Source of the DNA: Ensifer sp. BR816
GTDB taxonomy: Bacteria > Pseudomonadota > Alphaproteobacteria > Rhizobiales > Rhizobiaceae
DNA length: 64,000 nt
Reading direction: 5' to 3'
NCBI RefSeq assembly: GCF_000378985.1
Contig: NZ_KB905370.1
Span: 1,283,330-1,347,329 of the forward strand
A program made the position numbers and the translations under genes. Under the pieces are notes generated by a model that saw only the letters and a program-made list of their open reading frames with translations, made no database searches and was not told the DNA's origin. This document shows, one piece after another, positions 26,043 through 35,828 of the stretch. How positions within the stretch are numbered: position 1 is the stretch's first letter; every line of letters starts with the position of its first letter.

Positions 26043-26737
26043 GCTTGCTCCTTTGCCGTGAGTTCCGCGCGGATGTCCTCCAGCCGCCGCTTCTGGCGCC
26101 GCTCGTCATCGAAATTGTCCGGCGAAAGCCATTCCTCGAAAGCAGCCTTGAGGAACGGCCATTCGGCGTCGATCATCGAAAACCAGGCCGTGTCGCGATT
26201 GGCGCGCTTGGAAATCATGTGCTGCCGGAAAATGCCTTCGAAGGTGAAGCCGAGCCTGAGCGCCGCGGTGCGGCTCGGCTGGTTGTCGCTGTGGCATTTC
26301 CACTCATAACGACGATAGCCGAGATCCTCGAACACGTGCCTCGCCATCAGATAATGCACTTCCGTCGAAAGTGGCGAGCGCGCCATGGCGGGACCATGCG
26401 CCACGCCACCGACCTCGACGACGCCATTGGCCGGGTCTGCCCGCATGTAGTTCGCCATGCCCACGACCTTGCCGCTTGCCTTGTCGCGAAACACCTCGGT
26501 GATCCAGCCGGATTTTGCCTGAACCGCCGAGAGCCAGGCGTCGAAGGCTTCGATTCCCGAAAAATCGTCCTGTGTAAAATATTTCAGCAGCGGATTGATC
26601 GCCATTCCGCCGAAGGCGTCGTGCCAGAGCGGCTCGAGATGCGCCGCGCGGTCATAGGGTTCCAGCCGGACATATCGGCCCTCGATCGAGACCGGCTGCG
26701 GCGCCGGGCATCCCTTCCAGTTGGCAAGATCGCGCAT
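26039..26737 (-). CDS. GNAT-family N-acetyltransferase (RimJ/RimL type)
   Basis: A 232-residue acetyltransferase of the RimJ/RimL-like group: IEGRYVRLEPYD at the N-terminus, VGMANYMRADPANGVVEVGG in the centre, and YEWKCHSDNQPSRTAALRLGFTFEGIFRQ, the usual core segment, near residues 140-168. These enzymes acetylate protein N-termini or small amines; the substrate is unknown. It is followed by a coupled small membrane protein gene. Confidence 0.88.
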   Translation of the reverse strand: MRDLANWKGCPAPQPVSIEGRYVRLEPYDRAAHLEPLWHDAFGGMAINPLLKYFTQDDFSGIEAFDAWLSAVQAKSGWITEVFRDKASGKVVGMANYMRADPANGVVEVGGVAHGPAMARSPLSTEVHYLMARHVFEDLGYRRYEWKCHSDNQPSRTAALRLGFTFEGIFRQHMISKRANRDTAWFSMIDAEWPFLKAAFEEWLSPDNFDDERRQKRRLEDIRAELTAKEQA

Positions 26738-26853
26738 CGACCACTCCCTGCTTCTATTGCCTCCGCAATAGGACAGACGCCCACCCGTTTCAAATTCAAA
26801 CTCGTGATCGAAACATGCGCGGCACAGATAGGCGCATTCCGATGGATTGGATC

Positions 26854-27552
26854 TCAGACCGAGACCTTCGCCGCCGAAACCGTCGCCTCGATATGGTCGA
26901 CAAGCCCGTCGGCAAGCCCAAGCCGGCCGGCGAGAAGGTCGAGGTAGCCGCGCTCCGCCCGGCCATCCGGCTCGATCGCCAGCCGCGACGCCGTGTAGAT
27001 CTCGACCCGCTCTTCCTCGGTCTTGCCGGCGGCAACGATGGCATCGATGTCGATCGGATTGGCGAGCTCGGCTTCGAGAAAAGTCGCAGCATCCGCGGAG
27101 AGCCCCGAAACGGAGAGCTTGTCGATGATCCGGCCGCGTTCGGTTTCGTCGATATGACCATCGGCCCGGGCGGCGGCGATCATGGCGCGAACGAGCACGA
27201 GCGCGAAATCATTGCTGACCGCTTCCGGCGCCGTAAAGCCGGAATCCGCCGGCGGTGCGGGAAGCTGGGCGGGCGCAGGAGACGCCGGTTGCGGCGCCTG
27301 GCCGGCCTGGTAGTTCTTGTAGGCCTGGTAGCCGAGCCCGGCAATCGCCGCCAGACCGCCGAGCACCGCTGCATTGCCGGCCAGCTTGCGGCCTGATTTG
27401 CTGCCGAGCAGGACGGCCGCGATCGCGCCGGTCGCCAGCGGGTTGTCCTTGGCAAGCTTGGTCACCTGATCGGCGCGGCCGCCAATGGTCCCGCCGGCGC
27501 CGGGAACCTGCGAACCCAAGAACTGATCCAGCAATTTCTTCGCGTCGAACAT
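26854..27552 (-). CDS. DUF533 / TerB-like protein
   Basis: A 232-residue protein. The N-terminus (MFDAKKLLDQFLGSQ) and the central Gly/Ala segment (LATGAIAAVLLGSKSGRK, then AAVLGGLAAIAGLGYQAYKNYQ) match DUF533; a Pro/Ala-rich linker leads to a C-terminal helical TerB-like domain (about 125-232) with MIAAARADGHIDETE. The central part could be one membrane helix. The family's role is unknown; a link to tellurite resistance is by fold only. ATG 27552 follows AAGGAG. Confidence 0.85.
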   Translation of the reverse strand: MFDAKKLLDQFLGSQVPGAGGTIGGRADQVTKLAKDNPLATGAIAAVLLGSKSGRKLAGNAAVLGGLAAIAGLGYQAYKNYQAGQAPQPASPAPAQLPAPPADSGFTAPEAVSNDFALVLVRAMIAAARADGHIDETERGRIIDKLSVSGLSADAATFLEAELANPIDIDAIVAAGKTEEERVEIYTASRLAIEPDGRAERGYLDLLAGRLGLADGLVDHIEATVSAAKVSV

Positions 27553-27659
27553 CGGCCTCGCTCCTTAGGTTTGACGCAGGCAGGCTGTCGCCTTGCCGCG
27601 TCGTTGCGGAGTGAGACATAGGAACCGCGAGGCGAAAATACAAATACGCGCCGGACACG

Positions 27660-27688
27660 AAAAAGCCGGACGGGAGCCCGGCTTCTTG
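27660..27688 (-). terminator. Rho-independent terminator of eda
   Basis: On the minus strand AAGCCGG pairs with CCGGCTT and is followed by a T-run, 22 bases after the eda stop. Confidence 0.8.
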
Positions 27689-27709
27689 TGGCTTCCCTGG
27701 TTGGCTTTG

Positions 27710-28348
27710 TCAGCCTTTCAGCGCGAAGGCCTCGGCGGCAAGCTTGGTGATGCCGGCCCAGTCGCCCTTGGCAACCAGGTCCTTCGGCGCCACCCAGGAA
27801 CCGCCGACGCAGACGACATTCGGCAGCGAAAGATAGTCGCGCGCATTGGCAAGCGAAATGCCGCCCGTCGGGCAGAACAGCGTGCCCGCGAGCGGCGAGG
27901 AAAGCGACTTCAGATAGGCGGCCCCGCCTGCCTGCTCGGCCGGGAAGAACTTCATCACGTCGTAGCCTTCCTCGCGCAGCCCCATCACCTCGCTCGCCGT
28001 TGCCGCTCCCGGCAGGAGCGGTACCACATGGTCGTTGGCGACGTCGATCAGTTCTTGCGTCGTGCCGGGGCTAACGATGAACTCGGAGCCAGCCTTGACG
28101 GCCTCTTCGAACTGAGCGGCGTTGAGGATCGTGCCGGCACCGGCAACCGCGCCTTCGACTTCGTCGGCCACGGCGCGGATCGCTGCGAGCGCCGCCGGCG
28201 TGCGGAGCGTGATCTCGATCGCCTTCAAGCCTCCGGCAACGAGCGCCCTGGCGAGCGGGACTGCCGTCGCCGCGTCGTCGATCACCAGCACCGGCACCAC
28301 CGGTTGAAGCTTGAGGATGGAAAGAAGATTGTCGGTCTTCGCGCTCAT
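27710..28348 (-). CDS. eda: 2-dehydro-3-deoxyphosphogluconate aldolase (KDPG aldolase)
   Basis: A 212-residue class I aldolase that splits KDPG to pyruvate and glyceraldehyde 3-phosphate in the Entner-Doudoroff pathway, the main hexose route of rhizobia. General acid/base Glu45 is in AIEITLRTP and the Schiff-base Lys133 in DVMKFFPAEQAGG; phosphate-binding FCPTGGI and VGGSWVAP also fit. The length is standard. AGGACGG precedes ATG 28348. It is monocistronic, with a terminator; edd is not in the window. Confidence 0.95.
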   Translation of the reverse strand: MSAKTDNLLSILKLQPVVPVLVIDDAATAVPLARALVAGGLKAIEITLRTPAALAAIRAVADEVEGAVAGAGTILNAAQFEEAVKAGSEFIVSPGTTQELIDVANDHVVPLLPGAATASEVMGLREEGYDVMKFFPAEQAGGAAYLKSLSSPLAGTLFCPTGGISLANARDYLSLPNVVCVGGSWVAPKDLVAKGDWAGITKLAAEAFALKG

Positions 28349-28553
28349 GCTCGCCGTCCTTTTTTAAAACGATTGAATCTGCACCCCGCATACTCCGGGG
28401 GCCCGTCATTGTCGAGACCGAAAAAGGTGCATTCGCTCCCGCGCCTTATAAGACGTATGATGAAAAGATGATCTACCGCAAAGACATGGCTTGAGACTGA
28501 GCTACAATACGATAGTTTGATGACAGTCGACCTCTCGAAATGGCAGGACATCC

Positions 28554-29027
28554 ATGGCGAAGGAGATAGAGCGCAAATTCCTGGTCGCTTCCGACACCTG
28601 GAAGGAGCGCGCCGACGGAGGCACAAGGCTGCGCCAGGCCTATATCGTCACCATGGACGATCGTTCGGTGCGCGTCCGGATCCATGGCAACAAATGGGCG
28701 CGTCTGACCATCAAGATCGGCAAGTCGGCCCTGGTCCGAAACGAGTACGAGTACGACCTGCCGATGGAAGATGCTCGCGAACTGCTCACCCAAGCGGTCG
28801 GCATCGTTATCGAGAAACGCCGTTACCGCGTGCCGCACAGGGGCTTCACCTGGGAAGTCGACGTCTACGAAGGAGCGCTTCAGGGCCTCGTCGTCGCCGA
28901 AGTGGAGATGAAGCGGGAGACGGACCTGCCTGCCCTGCCTTCCTGGGTGGGGCGAGAAATTACCGGCGACCGCCAGTATTCCAACCAATCACTGGCCACC
29001 GAGGGGCTTCTCGTGGCGCAACCATGA
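28554..29027 (+). CDS. CYTH-domain protein (triphosphate tunnel metalloenzyme)
   Basis: A 157-residue single-domain CYTH protein with the signature EIERKFLV at residues 4-11 and the alternating charged strands of the tunnel (RVRIHGNKWARLTIKIGK, EKRRYRVPHRGFTWEVDVYEG, VVAEVEMKRE). Members hydrolyse inorganic triphosphate or polyphosphate, or are adenylate cyclases of class IV. Its last four bases overlap the CHAD gene (ATGA), so the two are coupled. AGGA lies seven bases before the ATG. Confidence 0.92.
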   Translation: MAKEIERKFLVASDTWKERADGGTRLRQAYIVTMDDRSVRVRIHGNKWARLTIKIGKSALVRNEYEYDLPMEDARELLTQAVGIVIEKRRYRVPHRGFTWEVDVYEGALQGLVVAEVEMKRETDLPALPSWVGREITGDRQYSNQSLATEGLLVAQP

Positions 29028-29932
29028 CCTACGCCTTCAATCCGGACCGCCCATTCACCGAGGACTTTCGTGCCGTCGGCGCCGAGCAGATCGAGCGTGC
29101 GATGGCGGTGCTCAAGGAGCAGCCGGCCGGCGTTCACGAGGCCATCCACGATGCGCGCAAGAACTTCAAGCGCCTGCGTTCGCTCTATCGGCTCGTCGCC
29201 TCCGATGCCCCCCTTTTCCAGAAGCAGGAAAACGCCCGCATCCGCGGCATGGCGCACAATCTGTCGACCGTCCGCGACGCGGCCGCCCTCGTCGAGAATG
29301 CCAGCTACCTGCGTCAGCACGCGGCAGGCGAGGAGCAGCAGCTGGCACTCGACAAGGTCTGCTCGATCCTCGCCGCCCGCCGCGACCGGATCGCCGAGGG
29401 CGAGACCGATCTCGACGGAAAGATTGAGGCGACGATCGTCAATTGCGAGCAGACGCTCGCGGCGCTCGCTCATGTTTCCTTCGACGACGGCAAGCGGAAG
29501 TCCGCGGGTCGAATGGCGAAGGGCTGGCGGCGAACATTGAAGCGCGCCGCCCGCGCCCGGGCCGCCTGCGAAACGAGCACGGAGACCGCCCGCCTCCATG
29601 ACCTGCGCAAGCGTGCCCAGGACTACAGAATGCAGCTGGCGCTTTTACGCGAGGCCTGGCCTTCGGCGATGCAGGCGAAACGGACGGAGACGAAAGAGCT
29701 GGTCGACGTGCTGGGCCATTTGAACGACCTCACCACGTTGACGTCACTCATCAACGAACAGCCGGAGCTCGGCGGCGACAGCCAGAACCAGGCGCATTTG
29801 CTTTCCGCCGTCATCGCCCGGCAAGAGGAACTGAGGCGGGAAGCGCTCGAGCGGGCCGAGGGCGTGTTTCTTGACGATCCGCAGTGGGAAAGCCGCACCG
29901 TCGAACTGCTCTGGCTCGAGGCCGGGCGCTGA
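29024..29932 (+). CDS. CHAD-domain protein
   Basis: A 302-residue helical protein with conserved His and basic residues: [22 protein letters not shown] at about 37-58 and [17 protein letters not shown] at about 192-208. CHAD domains bind polyphosphate and are often fused to or next to CYTH domains, as here. The start ATG 29024 overlaps the CYTH stop; the open frame upstream is the shadow of that gene. A joint role in polyphosphate or triphosphate metabolism is inferred. Confidence 0.92.
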   Translation: MTYAFNPDRPFTEDFRAVGAEQIERAMAVLKEQPAGVHEAIHDARKNFKRLRSLYRLVASDAPLFQKQENARIRGMAHNLSTVRDAAALVENASYLRQHAAGEEQQLALDKVCSILAARRDRIAEGETDLDGKIEATIVNCEQTLAALAHVSFDDGKRKSAGRMAKGWRRTLKRAARARAACETSTETARLHDLRKRAQDYRMQLALLREAWPSAMQAKRTETKELVDVLGHLNDLTTLTSLINEQPELGGDSQNQAHLLSAVIARQEELRREALERAEGVFLDDPQWESRTVELLWLEAGR

Positions 29933-30006
29933 GGCCCCGCAGGTGGGGCGATCGGGCGCGGCCACTGCAATTGCGCTCGGCGGGCGAAAGCTGTATTTGC
30001 GTGCCC

Positions 30007-30951
30007 ATGACCGACATGTCCACGACACCGCGCCCGGAGACGCAAGGCCAGTTTCCGGTGGCCGCGCTCTACCATTTCGTCTCCTTCCCGCGCTTTGCCG
30101 ACTTCCGCGAGCCGCTGCAGGCCATCTGCGACGCCAACGGCGTGAAGGGGACGCTGTTGCTTGCGCATGAAGGGATCAACGGCACGATCGCCGGGACCGA
30201 TGCAGGCATCGCCGCAGTGCTCGACTTTCTGCGCGCCCAGCCCGAATTCGCCCGCCTCGAGCACAAGGAGAGCCGGGCCTCGGCCATGCCCTTCCTGCGC
30301 ATGAAGGTGCGGTTGAAGAAAGAGATCGTCACCATGGGCGTCGCGGATATCGACCCCAACCAGGTGGTCGGCACCTATGTGGAGCCGAAGGACTGGAATG
30401 CGCTGATCTCCGACCCGGACACATTGGTCATCGACACCCGCAACGACTACGAGACGGCGATCGGCCTGTTCCGCGGCGCCGTCGATCCGCAGACCAAGAC
30501 CTTCCGCGAGTTTCCCGATTGGGTGCGCAACAACACCGGCCTGCACAACAAGCCGAAGATCGCCATGTACTGCACCGGCGGCATCCGCTGCGAGAAGGCC
30601 ACCGCCTTCATGAAGGAACAGGGCTTCGAGGAGGTCTACCACCTCAAGGGCGGCATCCTGAAATATCTCGAGCAAGTCCCGGCGGCGGAAAGCCTCTGGG
30701 ACGGCGCCTGTTTCGTCTTCGACGAACGCGTCTCCGTTACCCATGGCCTCGCCGAAGGCGAGCACACGCTCTGCCACGCCTGCCGCCAGCCCCTGTCGCT
30801 GGCCGACCTGCAGTCGCCGCTTCACGAAGAGGGCGTCTCCTGCGTTCACTGCCACGAGATCCGCACCGCCGAGGACCGGGAGCGCTACCGGGAGCGGCAG
30901 CGACAGATCGCCTTGGCGAAGAAACGCGGCGAGCGGCATCTGGGAAGCTAA
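30007..30951 (+). CDS. trhO: tRNA uridine-34 hydroxylase (rhodanese-type)
   Basis: A 314-residue protein of the TrhO/YceA (formerly UPF0176) family, which makes 5-hydroxyuridine at the wobble position of tRNA using oxygen. N-terminal acylphosphatase-like domain (about 15-110, ending LKKEIVTMG), rhodanese domain (about 125-235) with active-site Cys189 in [13 protein letters not shown], and a C-terminal CxxC/CxxC region (CHACRQP, CVHCHE) that probably binds zinc. ATG 30007 is used; ATG 30016 is possible. Confidence 0.92.
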   Translation: MTDMSTTPRPETQGQFPVAALYHFVSFPRFADFREPLQAICDANGVKGTLLLAHEGINGTIAGTDAGIAAVLDFLRAQPEFARLEHKESRASAMPFLRMKVRLKKEIVTMGVADIDPNQVVGTYVEPKDWNALISDPDTLVIDTRNDYETAIGLFRGAVDPQTKTFREFPDWVRNNTGLHNKPKIAMYCTGGIRCEKATAFMKEQGFEEVYHLKGGILKYLEQVPAAESLWDGACFVFDERVSVTHGLAEGEHTLCHACRQPLSLADLQSPLHEEGVSCVHCHEIRTAEDRERYRERQRQIALAKKRGERHLGS

Positions 30952-30984
30952 GGGAAAGCGCCGGTTGGCGCCTCATCCGGCCTG

Positions 30985-31040
30985 CCGGCCACCTTCTCCC
31001 CGCCAGCGGGGCGAAGGAGACTCGCGGCACTGTCACCGTC
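30985..31040. repeat. GC-rich hairpin repeat (family copy 3)
   Basis: CCTTCTCCCCGC and GCGGGGCGAAGG form a stem, followed by GACTCGCGGCA, the same tail as copy 1 at 5461. It lies between convergent trhO and the aconitase X genes. Confidence 0.55.
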
Positions 31041-31063
31041 CTAAAGCGCGACTCGAGCCAGCA

Positions 31064-31486
31064 TCAGATCTCGATCGTCGCCGCTTCCTCTTGCGCGTCG
31101 ATCGCCAATGAGCCGGCTGCGGTGATCGCCGTCCAGTCCGCCTCGCTGGCGAGGACCACCGGACAGGATTTGCCATAGAGCTCGGCCGCGACCATCGCCC
31201 CGACCGTGACAATCGCGTCGCGCGCCAGCAGCACGATGCCGGCCGGCCCGGTTCCGCGGCGAAGCGCTTCGGCCAGCACCGAGCTGCCGGAGCTCGAGCC
31301 GCGCCCTGCCCGCATCACCAGGACGCGACCGCTCATCACCGCGTTCTTCTGCGGATGCCACTGGTCGATGATCCGGCCGGACTCCGAGTCGAGGCCACCC
31401 CAGAAGCTCAGAGGCTCCAAAAGCACCAGCGTTTCCGCCGCCGCCGATCCCGCCACCAGCGTCGTCGCCTTGAGCCGCACCGTCAC
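31064..31486 (-). CDS. Aconitase X small (swivel) subunit, DUF126
   Basis: A 140-residue swivel-domain subunit of a two-chain aconitase X enzyme. Family blocks are [45 protein letters not shown] and [17 protein letters not shown]. The start is GTG 31486, which overlaps the stop of the large subunit (GTGA), so translation is coupled. Bacterial members are known as cis-3-hydroxy-L-proline dehydratases; archaeal ones act on mevalonate 5-phosphate. Confidence 0.88.
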   Translation of the reverse strand: MTVRLKATTLVAGSAAAETLVLLEPLSFWGGLDSESGRIIDQWHPQKNAVMSGRVLVMRAGRGSSSGSSVLAEALRRGTGPAGIVLLARDAIVTVGAMVAAELYGKSCPVVLASEADWTAITAAGSLAIDAQEEAATIEI

Positions 31487-32727
31487 AACCGCACCACCTT
31501 TCCGGCCCAGGCCGATGCGACGCAGTCCGCAAGCGATCCGAAGGCGACGTCGACGCCGATATTTCCCGGCGCGTAATAGGCCCATTTGCCGGAATTGGTC
31601 ATGACGGCGCCGGACATGTCGCGCATCACCGCCGTCACATAGGTGCAGGTGTCGATCACCAAGGTCACGCCGGCTGCCCTCAGGCGCTCATCCCAGCCGC
31701 GCCGTTGCAGTTCCTCGAGCACCGCCCGGTGGGTGTTGACATAGACATCGATCGCCGGCGGCGCACCGTCGATCAGCGGCATCAACCGCTCGAACTCGGC
31801 AAGCGAGAAATGCGGCGTGCCCAAGCTGACGGCCGTCAATGGCGTTCCGTCCGGAACGGTCGAAAGCCTGCCTATCGTATCGCGAAGGTCTTCCGCGCTC
31901 AGCCGGATCACCTCTTCCGGCGCCCTGCCCTGGAAGGCCGCTTCGATCGTCGGCGCCTCCGGCGTCAGCCCGACCGCATGGAAAAGCGCAACGGCGCCCG
32001 CGGAAGCCGCGACCGCGCCGAGCGCCTTCAGATCGTCCTCGCCCGTCGAGGCCGGCAGGGCGGTAATCGCCGGCACCCGGTCGCTGCAGCGCCTGCCGAT
32101 CGCGTGTCCGACGGCGACGCAGGCAAGCCCCGCTTCCGCCCATTCCTCGGGCACACTCTCGATCTCCACGAGCACGCGCGCGCGGCGGTTCTCGCCGGTA
32201 TGCAGGCCATAATAGGGCGCGCGGCCCGTCAACGCGCAACAGAGATCGATGAAATCGCCGTAGCGGTTGGTGCGGGCGCCAAGCACGGAATTGGCAAAGA
32301 CGATGGCGTTCGATTCGGCCCAGGCGATCTGGGCACCGAAACGCGGCCGGAACATCGTCTGATAGGGTGCGCAGGTGAAGGTCGGCACGCAGCCGAGTTC
32401 CTCATGCGCCCTCATCAGCCGCGCCCCGCCGCGGCCGATCTCCTCGCTGCCATGAAAAAGCTCCGGATGGATAAGGTCGACCGAGCCGACGTTCAGCGTC
32501 GTCGCCACGCGGACGCGGCCGCCGAGGCGCACCAGATGCTCGGCGAAATCGAGGCTCACCTGGCCAAGATAGAGACAGCCGTCGATATGCGCCGCCTCGA
32601 TATCAACGAAGCGCTCCGCGCCGACGGCCTCGGCGAAGCGGACGAGCAGCCGCATGGCGAAGGCGGCAGCCTCGCCTTGTTCGCCGGACAGCAGCGATTG
32701 ATCGAAGGATGAAAGCGCAACGGGCAT
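31483..32727 (-). CDS. Aconitase X large (catalytic) subunit
   Basis: A 414-residue catalytic chain of the AcnX dehydratase family, cytoplasmic, probably with an iron-sulfur centre. Typical segments: [19 protein letters not shown] near residue 48, TFTCAPYQT near 115, [20 protein letters not shown] near 148, and the C-terminal IDTCTYV and [19 protein letters not shown]. cis-3-Hydroxy-L-proline dehydratase is the best-known bacterial activity, but no hydroxyproline genes are adjacent. ATG 32727 has no clear Shine-Dalgarno. The GFA gene lies 50 bases upstream on the same strand. Confidence 0.85.
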   Translation of the reverse strand: MPVALSSFDQSLLSGEQGEAAAFAMRLLVRFAEAVGAERFVDIEAAHIDGCLYLGQVSLDFAEHLVRLGGRVRVATTLNVGSVDLIHPELFHGSEEIGRGGARLMRAHEELGCVPTFTCAPYQTMFRPRFGAQIAWAESNAIVFANSVLGARTNRYGDFIDLCCALTGRAPYYGLHTGENRRARVLVEIESVPEEWAEAGLACVAVGHAIGRRCSDRVPAITALPASTGEDDLKALGAVAASAGAVALFHAVGLTPEAPTIEAAFQGRAPEEVIRLSAEDLRDTIGRLSTVPDGTPLTAVSLGTPHFSLAEFERLMPLIDGAPPAIDVYVNTHRAVLEELQRRGWDERLRAAGVTLVIDTCTYVTAVMRDMSGAVMTNSGKWAYYAPGNIGVDVAFGSLADCVASAWAGKVVRL

Positions 32728-32777
32728 GCGGCCGATTAAAGTCTTTGCCGAGCGCAAGTCAATTCGCCGCGTCGCTC

Positions 32778-33176
32778 TCAGGCCGGAAGCGTCTCGTATT
32801 CGTCCACGCGGAGAGCGGACCGATCCCAATGCGGGCGGCTGCGCGCGAAGACCGCATTTGTCGGTTCGAACAGAGCGGTATCGTCGAGCGTCCCCGCGAA
32901 AACCGTCCATTGGTTGTCACCGGGCGGGCCAGAAGAGAAGATCTGGCTGCCGCAGGTGTCGCAGAAATAGCGGATCGACACGTTGCCGCTTTCGGCCAAC
33001 GTCTGGAACGAGCGAAGCTCGCCGGCGACGTGGACGTCGGCGCGCGAAAAAATCATGTAGCAGCTGTGACCGGTTCCGGTCGCCCGCTGGCAATCGCGGC
33101 AATGGCAAAACCCGGAATAGATCGGTGCCCCCTTCGCTTCGTAGCGCACGGCACCGCACAGACATCCACCCTTCAT
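32778..33176 (-). CDS. GFA-family (glutathione-dependent formaldehyde-activating-like) zinc protein
   Basis: A 132-residue CENP-V/GFA fold protein with both zinc sites visible: C5 and C7 (GGCLCGAV), C24, C26 and C29 (FCHCRDCQ), C72 and C75 ([11 protein letters not shown]). A glutathione-formaldehyde role is known for one family member only; most, including this, have unknown substrates. It is upstream of the aconitase X pair and may be co-transcribed. Confidence 0.9.
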   Translation of the reverse strand: MKGGCLCGAVRYEAKGAPIYSGFCHCRDCQRATGTGHSCYMIFSRADVHVAGELRSFQTLAESGNVSIRYFCDTCGSQIFSSGPPGDNQWTVFAGTLDDTALFEPTNAVFARSRPHWDRSALRVDEYETLPA

Positions 33177-33235
33177 GTGCCTTCCTCCCTGGAAAGAAGA
33201 AGAAATAGCGCCGGTTGCCGGTCAATCAAACAAAT

Positions 33236-33260
33236 CCGCGCGTCAGGTCGAGACGCGCGG
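33236..33260 (-). terminator. Terminator of metNIQ
   Basis: CCGCGCGTC (33236-33244) pairs perfectly with GACGCGCGG (33252-33260) around seven bases. Read on the minus strand it lies 17 bases past the metQ stop and is followed by ATTTGTTTG. Confidence 0.75.
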
Positions 33261-33277
33261 CTGTTTCTCGGCGATGC

Positions 33278-34054
33278 TCACCAGCTTGGGATGAGTGCAC
33301 CCTTGAACGTATCGTTGATGAAGGCCTTCACCGAATCATCATGGTAGGATTCGACCAGGGTCTTCACCCAGGGTGCATTCTTGTCCGCGGCGCGCACCGC
33401 AATGACGTTGGCATAGGGAGACTTCTCGCTTTCGATGGCGATGGCGTCTTTCTTGGGGTGAAGATCGGCCTCGAGCGCGTAGTTGGTGTTGATCACGGCC
33501 GCGTCGACATCGGCAAGCGAGCGCGGAAGCTGGGCCGCATCAAGTTCGGCGAACTGGATGTTCTTCGGATTTTCCGTCACATCGGCCGGCGTGGCCTTCA
33601 ACCCGACATCCGGATTGACCTTGATAAGGCCCTTCGACGCGAGAACCAGGAGTGCGCGGCCGCCATTGGTCGGATCGTTCGGAATGCCGATCGTCGCGCC
33701 GTTGCTCAGCTCATCGAGGCTCTTCACCTTGTTCGAATAGACACCCATAGGCGTGGTGATGGTCAGGCCGACGCTGACGATATCGAAGCCGCGGTCGGCG
33801 ATCTGGTTGTCGAGATAGGGCTGGTGCTGGAAGGAATTGGCATTGAGTTCGCCATCGGCGAGTGCCTGGTTCGGCACGACATAGTCGGAGAATTCGAGGA
33901 TTTCGATGTCGAGACCTCTGGGAGCAGCGACTTCCTTCACCTTCTCCATGATCTGGGCATGCTCGCCCGGAGTTACGCCGACCTTGATGGTCTCGGCCAG
34001 CGCCGTCCCGGCAGCGAGGACGGCGAAGGCAGCCGCGATAATGAGCTTTTTCAT
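33278..34054 (-). CDS. metQ: D-/L-methionine ABC transporter substrate-binding protein
   Basis: A 258-residue NlpA/MetQ-family protein that captures methionine in the periplasm and passes it to MetI. The signal peptide MKKLIIAAAFAVLAAGTALA ends at AETIKVGV. Core motifs: GVTPGEHAQIMEKVKE, NANSFQHQPYLD, IGIPNDPTNGGRALLVL and AVINTNYA. Unlike E. coli MetQ there is no lipobox Cys, and no Cys in the protein, so it should be a soluble periplasmic protein. AAGGAGAA precedes the ATG. Third gene of metNIQ. Confidence 0.93.
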   Translation of the reverse strand: MKKLIIAAAFAVLAAGTALAETIKVGVTPGEHAQIMEKVKEVAAPRGLDIEILEFSDYVVPNQALADGELNANSFQHQPYLDNQIADRGFDIVSVGLTITTPMGVYSNKVKSLDELSNGATIGIPNDPTNGGRALLVLASKGLIKVNPDVGLKATPADVTENPKNIQFAELDAAQLPRSLADVDAAVINTNYALEADLHPKKDAIAIESEKSPYANVIAVRAADKNAPWVKTLVESYHDDSVKAFINDTFKGALIPSW

Positions 34055-34093
34055 GGAGTTCTCCTTGTTGCAGTTTGGTGTCTTGGGAGAGGA

Positions 34094-34759
34094 TCAGGTC
34101 TTGCGGCCGCGCTTGTCGAAGCCGCGCGCCAGGCGATCGCCGGCACTCTGGACGATCTGCACCAGCACGATCAGCACGATGACGACGATCAGCATCACGT
34201 CGGGCCTGAAGCGCTGGTAGCCGTAGCGGATTCCGAGATCGCCGAGGCCGCCGCCGCCGACGGCGCCGACCATTGCCGAATAGCCGATGAGGCTGACGAT
34301 GGTCATGGTGAGCGCGAGCGTCAGCGCCGGCCGGGCCTCGGCGAGCAGCACCTTGAAGACGATCTGCATCGGCGTGGCGCCCATGGCGCGGGCCGCCTCG
34401 ATCAGACCCCGGTCGACGTCGCGGATCGCCGCCTCGACGAGGCGGGCGAAGAACGGGATGGTCGCGATCGTCAGCGGCACGATCGCCGCCTTGGTGCCGA
34501 TCGAGGTGCCGGTGACGAGCCGCGTGAACGGAATGATTGCCACGACGAGAATGATGAAGGGGGTCGAACGCGTGGCGTTGACGACAAGACCGACGGCGCG
34601 GTTGACATTTGGCGCCGGAAACAGCTCGCCCTTGCCGCTGGTCGCGAGGAAGATGCCGATCGGCAGGCCGATCAGCGCGCCGATGAATCCGGCGATCGCC
34701 ACCATGCGCAGCGTGTCGAGCGTGGCCTTGCCGATGAGCAAGAGAAGATCAGGCGACAT
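34094..34759 (-). CDS. metI: Methionine ABC transporter permease
   Basis: A 221-residue permease with five hydrophobic helices and the EAA loop [24 protein letters not shown] (about residues 121-143), which docks on MetN. It forms the membrane channel of the methionine importer. The ATG at 34759 overlaps the end of metN by 11 bases; the longer frame to 34912 is a shadow of metN. The next gene, metQ, starts 39 bases on. Confidence 0.93.
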   Translation of the reverse strand: MSPDLLLLIGKATLDTLRMVAIAGFIGALIGLPIGIFLATSGKGELFPAPNVNRAVGLVVNATRSTPFIILVVAIIPFTRLVTGTSIGTKAAIVPLTIATIPFFARLVEAAIRDVDRGLIEAARAMGATPMQIVFKVLLAEARPALTLALTMTIVSLIGYSAMVGAVGGGGLGDLGIRYGYQRFRPDVMLIVVIVLIVLVQIVQSAGDRLARGFDKRGRKT

Positions 34760-35828
34760 AGCCGAGCACCTCCGTGACCAGTCCGTTTTCGGCGAAGAAT
34801 CGATCCGCCTTACCCGATGTTTCCGGATCCGCGCCGTAGGCGACGACCAGCGAGCCGTAGGGCTTGCCGCCGATATCGTCGATCGTGCCGGCGATGATGT
34901 TGACCTCTGCACCGATCGACTGGATGAGCTGCGAGATCAGCGGCCGCTCGGCGGCCGCGCCGAAGAAGGTGAGACGCACGACAAGACGGTCGCCAGCGGC
35001 CGCAGCGGGCTTGAGCCCCCTTGCGATGGCCTCGGGCAGCTTCGACCCAGGCAGGCCGGACAAAAGGGCCCGCGTCGTTTCGTGTTTCGGATGGGTGAAG
35101 ACGTCGAAGGTGTGACCGCGCTCGACGATTTCACCCTTGTCGATCACCGCCACGTCGGAGGTGACGGCCTTCACCACCTCCATCTCATGGGTGATCAGCA
35201 GCACCGTCAGCCCAAGATCGGCATTGATGCGCTTCAGGAGCTCGAGGATCGATTGCGTCGTTTCCGGGTCGAGCGCGGAGGTCGCCTCGTCCGAGAGCAG
35301 CAGCTTCGGCTCGGTCGCCAGCGCCCGGGCGATGCCGATGCGCTGCTTCTGGCCGCCGGAAAGCTCGGCCGGATAGCGGCCGTGCTTGTCGGCGAGGCCG
35401 ACCAGGTCGAGCAGCGGCCGCACGCGCCCGTCGATCGCCCGACGGTCCATGCCGGCAATTTCGAGCGGCAGCGCCACATTGCCGAAGACGGTCCGCGACG
35501 AGAGCAGGTTGAAGTGCTGGAAGATCATCCCGACGGAGCGTCGAAGCTCGCGCAGCCCCGCCTCGTCGAGCGCGCCGACATCGACGCCGTCGACGAGCAC
35601 CTTGCCGGCTGACGGTTTTTCAAGACCGTTGACCAGCCGGATCAGCGTCGACTTGCCGGCGCCGGAGCGGCCGATAATGCCGGTGATCGAGCCGCGGCCG
35701 ACCGTCAGGCTGACATTGTTGAGCGCGGTGAAGGCCGCGCTTTGGCCGGATGCCGCGAAGCGCTTGGAAACGCCGTCGAAGACGACGGCGGCTTGGTCCG
35801 TCCCGATTGTCGATGCAGGAATGGTCAT
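34749..35828 (-). CDS. metN: Methionine ABC transporter ATP-binding protein
   Basis: A 359-residue ABC ATPase. Walker [10 protein letters not shown] at 53-61, Q-loop [14 protein letters not shown], signature ELSGGQKQR, Walker [13 protein letters not shown] and the H-loop LLITHEME. The C-terminal 90 residues form the NIL/ACT-like regulatory domain that senses methionine ([18 protein letters not shown], then [17 protein letters not shown]). First gene of metN-metI-metQ. I looked for a SAM-type riboswitch upstream and did not find a convincing one. Confidence 0.95.
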   Translation of the reverse strand: MTIPASTIGTDQAAVVFDGVSKRFAASGQSAAFTALNNVSLTVGRGSITGIIGRSGAGKSTLIRLVNGLEKPSAGKVLVDGVDVGALDEAGLRELRRSVGMIFQHFNLLSSRTVFGNVALPLEIAGMDRRAIDGRVRPLLDLVGLADKHGRYPAELSGGQKQRIGIARALATEPKLLLSDEATSALDPETTQSILELLKRINADLGLTVLLITHEMEVVKAVTSDVAVIDKGEIVERGHTFDVFTHPKHETTRALLSGLPGSKLPEAIARGLKPAAAAGDRLVVRLTFFGAAAERPLISQLIQSIGAEVNIIAGTIDDIGGKPYGSLVVAYGADPETSGKADRFFAENGLVTEVLGYVA

